Made by a program: the position numbers and the translations under genes. From Pelagibacterium sediminicola (lineage in GTDB: Bacteria > Pseudomonadota > Alphaproteobacteria > Rhizobiales > Devosiaceae): DNA of 64,000 bases. This document shows positions 59,219 to 64,000 of this stretch, one piece after another. Position 1 is the first letter of the stretch. Every line of letters starts with the position of its first letter. The notes beneath the pieces are model-generated. The model saw only the letters and a list, made by a program, of their open reading frames with translations, made no database searches and was not told the origin of the DNA. The stretch is from positions 248,001 to 312,000 of the forward strand of contig NZ_QMEL01000001.1 of NCBI RefSeq assembly GCF_003390885.1, written 5' to 3'.

Positions 59219-60307
59219 ATGGTGAATATGCACAGGCCCGACCCGCGATCATCGGATTTTCTCGAAGCGCTTTCAGCGCGCAGCCAGGATATTTTCCGCA
59301 GGCTGGTCGAGCGCTATATCGAAACCGGTGAGCCGGTAGGCAGCCGCGCGCTCTCCAAAATGCTCGACATGCAGCTTTCCCCCGCCTCGGTGCGCAATGT
59401 GATGGCCGATCTCGAGGAATTGGGGCTGATCGCCGCCCCGCACACTTCGGCGGGCCGCGCCCCCACCCAGGAAGGCCTTCGGTTTTTTGTCGACGCCATG
59501 CTCGAAGTGGGCGCGGTGGACGAGACGGAGCGCGAAAACATTTCGCGCAATATCGAGGGCGGGGCGCGGGCCGGCAAGATCGAGGACCTGCTCAACGAGG
59601 CGAGCGTGCTGCTCTCGGGGCTTTCCCATGGTGCGGGCCTGGTGATCGCGGCCAAGGCCGACATGATCTTGAAGCATATCGAATTCGTCCGGCTCGATCC
59701 CGAACGCGCCATGGCCATCCTTGTGGGCCAGGACGGGCAGGTGGAAAACCGCATCATCGCGCTGCCGCCGGGCTTGACCCCGAGCGCGCTGCAGCAGGCG
59801 TCGAACTATCTGGCCCATCACGTCGCGGGCAAGACGCTCAAGCAGGCGCGCGAGGCGATCGACGCCCAGAACGAGAAACAGGCGCGCGAGCTCGATGAGA
59901 TCACCGGCAGGCTCGTCGATTCCGGGCTCGCCTCGATGATCGAGGCCGAGGCCGGCCCCCCGACGCTGATCGTGCGCGGGCGCGCCAATCTCATTGACAG
60001 CACCATGGCCTCCGGTGATCTGGCGCGGGTGCGCCAGCTTTTCGACGAGATCGAATCGAAAAAAGGGCTGATCGAGCTGTTGAACGATGCCGAGGCCGCG
60101 CAAGGGGTGCGCATCTTCATCGGATCGGAAAACAAGCTCTTTTCGCTCTCGGGGTCATCGGTGGTGCTTTCCCCCTACAAGGACGCCACCGACAAGGTGG
60201 TGGGGGTATTGGGGGTCATCGGGCCGACCCGGCTCAACTATGCGCGCATCGTGCCCGTCGTTGATTACACCGCCCACGTGGTCAGCCGCCTGATCGGGCG
60301 GAAATAA
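59219..60307 (+). CDS. hrcA: Heat-inducible transcription repressor HrcA
   Basis: Repressor that binds CIRCE elements, usually before groESL, in a GroEL-modulated way. The N-terminal winged helix (VERYIETGEPVGSRALSKML then SPASVRNVMADLEELGLI) and SAGRAPTQEGLRFFVD are family blocks; the C-terminal GAF-like region includes IFIGSENKLFSLSGSSVVLS. Length 362. The ATG at 59219 or the one at 59228 may be used. No CIRCE inverted repeat was seen in the window, so its targets lie elsewhere. Confidence 0.95.
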   Translation: MVNMHRPDPRSSDFLEALSARSQDIFRRLVERYIETGEPVGSRALSKMLDMQLSPASVRNVMADLEELGLIAAPHTSAGRAPTQEGLRFFVDAMLEVGAVDETERENISRNIEGGARAGKIEDLLNEASVLLSGLSHGAGLVIAAKADMILKHIEFVRLDPERAMAILVGQDGQVENRIIALPPGLTPSALQQASNYLAHHVAGKTLKQAREAIDAQNEKQARELDEITGRLVDSGLASMIEAEAGPPTLIVRGRANLIDSTMASGDLARVRQLFDEIESKKGLIELLNDAEAAQGVRIFIGSENKLFSLSGSSVVLSPYKDATDKVVGVLGVIGPTRLNYARIVPVVDYTAHVVSRLIGRK

Positions 60308-60328
60308 AAGGGCGGGTCTGCGACGGGG

Positions 60329-60360
60329 GTTGAATTTCGCCCCCCGCTGGCCGATATGGC
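60329..60360 (+). promoter_or_regulatory. Weak RpoH-type promoter candidate before grpE
   Basis: GTTG (60329-60332), 18 bases, then CCGATATGGC (60351-60360), against the alphaproteobacterial heat-shock pattern CTTG-N17/18-CYTATNTNNG. It differs at three positions, so it is weaker than the site before dnaK. Confidence 0.35.
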
Positions 60361-60399
60361 GGACAATCCATTTTTCCCTGACACCTTTTTCAAAGCGTG

Positions 60400-61047
60400 A
60401 TGATGACCAACGATCAGGATCCGGCCAACGCGGCCGACGAAAATCCGGAAACGGACGCCGGGCAATCGGCTGCCGCGGCCGGGCCGACCGCCGAAGAACT
60501 GCTCGCTGCCGCGGAAGCGGAAAACGCCGAGTTGCGCGACAAGGTGTTGCGCATGGCGGCCGAGATGGAAAACCTCAGAAAGCGCACCGAGCGTGAAATC
60601 GCCGATACGCGCGCCTATGCCATCACCGGGTTCGCCCGCGACATGCTGGTGGCCACCGACAATCTCTCACGGGCCCTGCAGGCCGTGCCCGCCGAAGCGC
60701 GCGAGAACGCGGACGGCTCGCTCAAATCCCTCATCGAGGGAATCGAGATGACCGAGCGCGAGATGCAGCGGCTGCTGCAAAAGAACGGGGTGACCCCCAT
60801 CGAGGCGCAGGACGTGAAATTCGACCCACACAGGCATCAGGCCATGTTCGAGGTGCCCGATCCCTCGGTGCCCGAGGGCACCGTCGTCCAGGTCGTCCAG
60901 GCCGGGTTCGCCATTGGCGAGCGGGTGCTGCGGCCCGCCATGGTGGGCGTTTCCAAGGGCGGCCCCAGGCGCAACGCGACCCCCGCCCCGGAACCGGAAA
61001 CCGGCATCGACCCCGACTCCGGCGAGGGGGTCGACAAGACCGCCTGA
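60400..61047 (+). CDS. grpE: Nucleotide exchange factor GrpE
   Basis: Co-chaperone that releases ADP from DnaK. An acidic, disordered N-terminus leads into the long coiled coil ([20 protein letters not shown] then [20 protein letters not shown]) and the beta-wing domain ([20 protein letters not shown] then [20 protein letters not shown]). About 215 residues from the ATG at 60400; a GTG at 60397 and an ATG at 60403 are alternatives. Order hrcA-grpE-dnaK-dnaJ is consistent with chaperone coregulation. Confidence 0.96.
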   Translation: MMTNDQDPANAADENPETDAGQSAAAAGPTAEELLAAAEAENAELRDKVLRMAAEMENLRKRTEREIADTRAYAITGFARDMLVATDNLSRALQAVPAEARENADGSLKSLIEGIEMTEREMQRLLQKNGVTPIEAQDVKFDPHRHQAMFEVPDPSVPEGTVVQVVQAGFAIGERVLRPAMVGVSKGGPRRNATPAPEPETGIDPDSGEGVDKTA

Positions 61048-61076
61048 ACCGGCGGGAAAATCCCCCATCCGGCAAG

Positions 61077-61108
61077 CTTGAAGGGGTCCGGGCCCCTGCT
61101 TATATAGC
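61077..61108 (+). promoter_or_regulatory. RpoH (heat-shock sigma) promoter of dnaK
   Basis: CTTG (61077-61080), 18 bases, then CTTATATAGC (61099-61108). This matches the alphaproteobacterial heat-shock consensus CTTG-N17/18-CYTATNTNNG in all but the last position. It is about 150 bases before the dnaK start. Confidence 0.75.
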
Positions 61109-61259
61109 AGCAAGGCCCGGATATGGGCAGTTTGGACCAACGCATCCCAAGAGGAACCCGGCCTTTTTCGATCATCTGTTGCGATGCCGCTCGAAACGGG
61201 CGCGGCAGTGGCGGAAGGGTCAGACCAAAGGGTTCGCTCGTAAAAGAGAGGCATTATGA

Positions 61260-63173
61260 ATGGCTAAGGTAATCGGTATCGATCTGGGCACGACCAATTC
61301 GTGCGTCGCCGTCATGGACGGCAAGACCCCCAGGGTGATCGAAAACGCGGAAGGCGCGCGCACGACGCCCTCGATGGTGGCGTTCAGCCCCGACGGAGAA
61401 CGCCTTGTGGGCCAGCCGGCCAAGCGCCAGGCGGTCACCAACCCGGAAGGGACGCTGTTTGCGGTCAAGCGCCTGATCGGGCGCCGCTATGACGACCCGA
61501 TGGTGGAAAAGGATAAAAAGCTCGTCCCCTTCAAGATCTCCAAGGGCGACAATGGCGACGCCTGGGTCGAGGTCGATGGCAAGAAGTCCTCGCCGTCGGA
61601 AATCTCGGCGATGATCCTCACCAAGATGAAGGAAACCGCCGAAAGCTATCTGGGGGAAAACGTCACCCAGGCGGTGATCACCGTTCCGGCCTATTTCAAC
61701 GACAGCCAGCGCCAGGCGACCAAGGACGCGGGCCGCATCGCGGGCCTTGAGGTTCTGCGCATCATCAACGAACCGACCGCCGCCGCGCTCGCCTATGGGC
61801 TTGAAAAGCGCGAATCGGGGGTCATCGCGGTCTATGACCTTGGCGGGGGCACCTTCGATATCTCGATCCTTGAAATCGGGGATGGGGTCTTCGAGGTCAA
61901 ATCCACCAATGGCGACACCTTCCTTGGCGGCGAAGACTTCGACATGCGGCTGGTCGACTATCTGGCCGACGAGTTCAAGAAGGAGCAGGGGATCGACCTG
62001 CGCGGCGACAAGCTGGCGCTGCAGCGGCTCAAGGAAGCCGCCGAAAAGGCCAAGATCGAGCTTTCCTCGGCCTCCCAGACCGAGGTCAACCTGCCGTTCA
62101 TCACGGCGGACGCCTCGGGCCCCAAGCACCTGCAACTAAAGCTCACCCGCGCCAAGTTCGAGTCGATCGTCGAGGATCTGGTCAAGCGCACCATCGAGCC
62201 GTGCCGCGCCGCGTTGAAGGATGCCGGGATTTCCGCCGGCGAGATCGACGAGGTCGTTCTGGTGGGCGGGATGACCCGCATGCCCAAGGTGCAGGAAGAA
62301 GTGAAGAACTTCTTTGGCAAGGAGCCGCACAAGGGGGTGAATCCCGACGAGGTCGTGGCCATGGGCGCCGCCATTCAGGCGGGTGTCCTCCAGGGCGACG
62401 TCAAGGATGTGCTGCTGCTCGACGTGACCCCGCTCTCGCTGGGCATCGAGACGCTGGGCGGTGTCTTTACGCGCCTGATCGATCGCAACACCACCATCCC
62501 GACCAAGAAGAGCCAGGTGTTCTCCACCGCCGAGGACAACCAGTCGGCGGTGACGATCCGGGTGTTCCAGGGCGAGCGGGAAATGGCGGCGGACAACAAG
62601 ATGCTGGGCCAGTTCGATCTGGTGGGCATTCCGCCCGCGCCGCGCGGCGTGCCCCAGGTCGAGGTCACCTTCGATATCGACGCCAACGGCATCGTCAACG
62701 TTTCGGCCAAGGACAAGGGCACCGGCAAGGAGCACCAGATCCGCATCCAGGCCTCGGGCGGGCTTTCGGACGACGACATCGAGAAGATGGTCAAGGACGC
62801 CGAAGCCAACGCTGAAACCGACAAGAAGCGCCGCGAGACGGTGGAGGCCAAGAACCAGGCCGAAAGCCTCGTCCATTCGACCGAAAAGTCGCTTGCCGAA
62901 CACGGCGACAAGGTGAGCGCGGACGTGAAGGCCGAAATCGAGGCCGCGATCGCCGAAGCCAAGACCGCCCTTGAAGGCGATGACGCCGAGGCGATCAAGG
63001 ACAAGGCCGACGCGCTGGCCCAGGCGTCCATGAAGCTCGGGGAAGCCATGTATCAGGCCAGCCAGGCGGAGGCCGCCGAAGCCGCCGCGACCGCGGACGC
63101 CGCCGAGGACGACGTGGTCGATGCGGACTTTGAAGAGGTCAAGGACGACGACGACGACAAGAAGTCGGCATGA
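61260..63173 (+). CDS. dnaK: Chaperone protein DnaK (Hsp70)
   Basis: ATP-driven chaperone. The N-terminal ATPase has [56 protein letters not shown] and [14 protein letters not shown]; the substrate domain includes [20 protein letters not shown]; the acidic tail ends in a run of Asp before KKSA. Length 637. GAGAGG lies upstream of the ATG. An RpoH-type promoter precedes it. Confidence 0.98.
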   Translation: MAKVIGIDLGTTNSCVAVMDGKTPRVIENAEGARTTPSMVAFSPDGERLVGQPAKRQAVTNPEGTLFAVKRLIGRRYDDPMVEKDKKLVPFKISKGDNGDAWVEVDGKKSSPSEISAMILTKMKETAESYLGENVTQAVITVPAYFNDSQRQATKDAGRIAGLEVLRIINEPTAAALAYGLEKRESGVIAVYDLGGGTFDISILEIGDGVFEVKSTNGDTFLGGEDFDMRLVDYLADEFKKEQGIDLRGDKLALQRLKEAAEKAKIELSSASQTEVNLPFITADASGPKHLQLKLTRAKFESIVEDLVKRTIEPCRAALKDAGISAGEIDEVVLVGGMTRMPKVQEEVKNFFGKEPHKGVNPDEVVAMGAAIQAGVLQGDVKDVLLLDVTPLSLGIETLGGVFTRLIDRNTTIPTKKSQVFSTAEDNQSAVTIRVFQGEREMAADNKMLGQFDLVGIPPAPRGVPQVEVTFDIDANGIVNVSAKDKGTGKEHQIRIQASGGLSDDDIEKMVKDAEANAETDKKRRETVEAKNQAESLVHSTEKSLAEHGDKVSADVKAEIEAAIAEAKTALEGDDAEAIKDKADALAQASMKLGEAMYQASQAEAAEAAATADAAEDDVVDADFEEVKDDDDDKKSA

Positions 63174-63189
63174 CGTTCCACGTGAATCA
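63174..63189. other. parS-like 16-mer just after dnaK
   Basis: CGTTCCACGTGAATCA directly follows the dnaK stop and matches 13 of 16 positions of TGTTTCACGTGAAACA. It shares the last 15 bases with the site at 52722-52737. Confidence 0.35.
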
Positions 63190-63196
63190 CTGGGCA

Positions 63197-63226
63197 AAGG
63201 CCCCGGACATCGATCCGGGGCCTTCT
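63197..63226 (+). terminator. Probable intrinsic terminator between dnaK and dnaJ
   Basis: Perfect 11-bp stem AAGGCCCCGGA (63197-63207) / TCCGGGGCCTT (63214-63224) with a 6-nt loop, followed by CTGCC rather than a T run. May attenuate read-through to dnaJ. Confidence 0.6.
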
Positions 63227-63290
63227 GCCATTCCCTTGAAGGTAGAGCTATCGCATATGCATTCGCGCTTGTGGCTTCACCCCGCCTCAG

Positions 63291-63465
63291 CCCTCCCCAC
63301 CCCTCCCCATCAAGGGGAGGGTGCTTCCTTTTCCTGGATACTTCCCTACGCACAAGGCAAGCACCTCCCCCCTTGTGGGGGACTTGCAAGCGGTTCCGGC
63401 ATCGCCGGAACGCAAGGGTCCAGTGGACCCTTGCGAGCGCAGCAAGGGGAGGGGGGATTCGGCGT
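63291..63465. repeat. Mosaic palindromic element related to family B (dnaK-dnaJ gap)
   Basis: CCCTCCCCATCAAGGGGAGG at the left and AAGGGGAGGGGGG at the right frame an inner CCTCCCCCCTTGTGGGGGA. Between them are nested hairpins GGTTCCGGC-ATC-GCCGGAAC and GGGTCCA-G-TGGACCC flanked by GCAAG/CTTGC. The architecture mirrors family B with different inserts. Confidence 0.7.
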
Positions 63466-63517
63466 TAGCCGAAGCATATCCAATGACAGCGCCTTTGATG
63501 GGAACGGGGGCCTCTAG

Positions 63518-64000
63518 ATGTCCAAGGCAGATTTTTATTCCGTGCTCGGGGTCGAGAAGAGCTGCGACGAGGCCGCGCTCAAATCGGCCTACCGCAAGCT
63601 CGCCATGCAGTTCCACCCCGACCGCAATCCCGGCGATTCGGCGGCGGAAGCCAGGTTCAAGGAAGTGTCGGAAGCCTACGACACCCTCAAGGACCCGCAA
63701 AAGCGCGCCGCCTATGACCGGTTCGGGCACGCAGCCTTCAATGGCGCGGCCGGGGGGCAGGGGTTCGGGCAGGATTTCTCGTCCTCGATGTCCGATATCT
63801 TCGAGGACATCTTCGGGGATTTCATGGGCGGGGGCGGCGGCCGTCAGCGCTCGCGCGACGGGCGCCAGCGCGGCTCGGACCTCCGCTACAATCTCGAAAT
63901 CAGCCTCGAGGACGCCTTTACCGGCACCAGCGTCGATATCGACGTGCCGACGCTGGTTCATTGCGAGACCTGCGATGGATCGGGCGCCAAGCCCGGCACC
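63518..64000 (+). CDS. dnaJ: Chaperone protein DnaJ, 3' end beyond window
   Basis: Hsp40 co-chaperone stimulating DnaK ATPase. The J domain is complete with the HPD motif ([18 protein letters not shown]), followed by the Gly/Phe-rich region ([19 protein letters not shown]) and the first cysteines of the zinc-binding domain ([15 protein letters not shown]), where the window ends. 161 residues are visible. The 344-bp gap from dnaK, with terminator and repeat, suggests that dnaJ may have its own promoter. Confidence 0.96.
   Translation, partial: MSKADFYSVLGVEKSCDEAALKSAYRKLAMQFHPDRNPGDSAAEARFKEVSEAYDTLKDPQKRAAYDRFGHAAFNGAAGGQGFGQDFSSSMSDIFEDIFGDFMGGGGGRQRSRDGRQRGSDLRYNLEISLEDAFTGTSVDIDVPTLVHCETCDGSGAKPGT

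Noticed and set aside
59188-59228. RpoH promoter before hrcA (CTTG-N18-CCTAAATGGT)
   Set aside because: The -10 part overlaps the predicted start codon, which would need a leaderless message.
59111-61259. CIRCE element near hrcA/grpE/dnaK
   Set aside because: No TTAGCACTC-N9-GAGTGCTAA-type repeat was seen.

Overview
The window is a high-GC stretch of core chromosome from an alphaproteobacterium, most likely Hyphomicrobiales and close to Devosia/Pelagibacterium. This is inferred from protein character and gene order: coaBC-ubiB-ubiE divergent from mutM, rpsT next to dnaA, the run mutS-glnD-murJ-trpS-usp-nfuA-tsaB-rimI-fur-plsC-miaB-phoH-ybeY-corC, the ActS/ActR redox pair and an OlsB-type acyltransferase. 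Nothing looks like a phage, plasmid, CRISPR array, rRNA or tRNA gene. Long open frames opposite real genes are common and are GC shadows.

Layout. 1-4.2 kb: CoA and ubiquinone synthesis (coaBC, ubiB, ubiE) and the DNA glycosylase mutM. 4.3-14.1 kb: rpsT, then the replication block dnaA, dnaN, recF, gyrB and a bifunctional penicillin-binding protein. 14.3-19.4 kb: a YgjP-like metallopeptidase, a DUF2852 membrane protein, the ActS/ActR two-component system and a beta-CASP RNase. 19.6-35.9 kb: a long minus-strand housekeeping run from mutS down to corC (mismatch repair, nitrogen sensing, lipid II flippase, tRNA modification, Fe-S delivery, ribosome and RNA maturation, metal regulation). 35.9-42.7 kb: olsB-like gene, then a xylose/xylan module (LacI-type regulator, xylB, xylA, GH43). 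42.8-46.8 kb: ohr and the glyoxylate-shunt locus (RamB/ScfR-type regulator, a small unknown protein, aceA). 47.2-56.6 kb: prfC, comM, a single-domain response regulator, a GH25 lipoprotein, a MarC protein, gshB, a YraN protein, rsmI and an LpoA-like lipoprotein. 56.6-64 kb: hemW, rdgB and rph, divergent from hrcA, grpE, dnaK and dnaJ (cut by the window edge).

Regulatory signals readable by eye include a good alphaproteobacterial RpoH promoter before dnaK (weaker before grpE), a GAAC-N7-GAAC LexA-type SOS box before comM, four CTTTRCA direct repeats before the RamB/ScfR-type regulator, two TTAA-N7-TTAAC CtrA-like sites, four parS-like 16-mers and several strong intrinsic terminators. No clear DnaA-box cluster was seen in the long rpsT-dnaA gap.

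The least expected structure is in the intergenic DNA. At least five families of dispersed palindromic elements fill the larger gaps: a MITE/BIME-like family with terminal repeats (A), a CACCCCTCA-bounded mosaic family carrying exchangeable inner hairpins (B), a long-hairpin family (C), a GAAA-loop pair (D) and a short E element. Two related A elements lie in opposite orientation on either side of prfC. I did not find a convincing new multi-gene system; the strongest leads are the repeat mosaics and the RamB-type / small protein / aceA locus.
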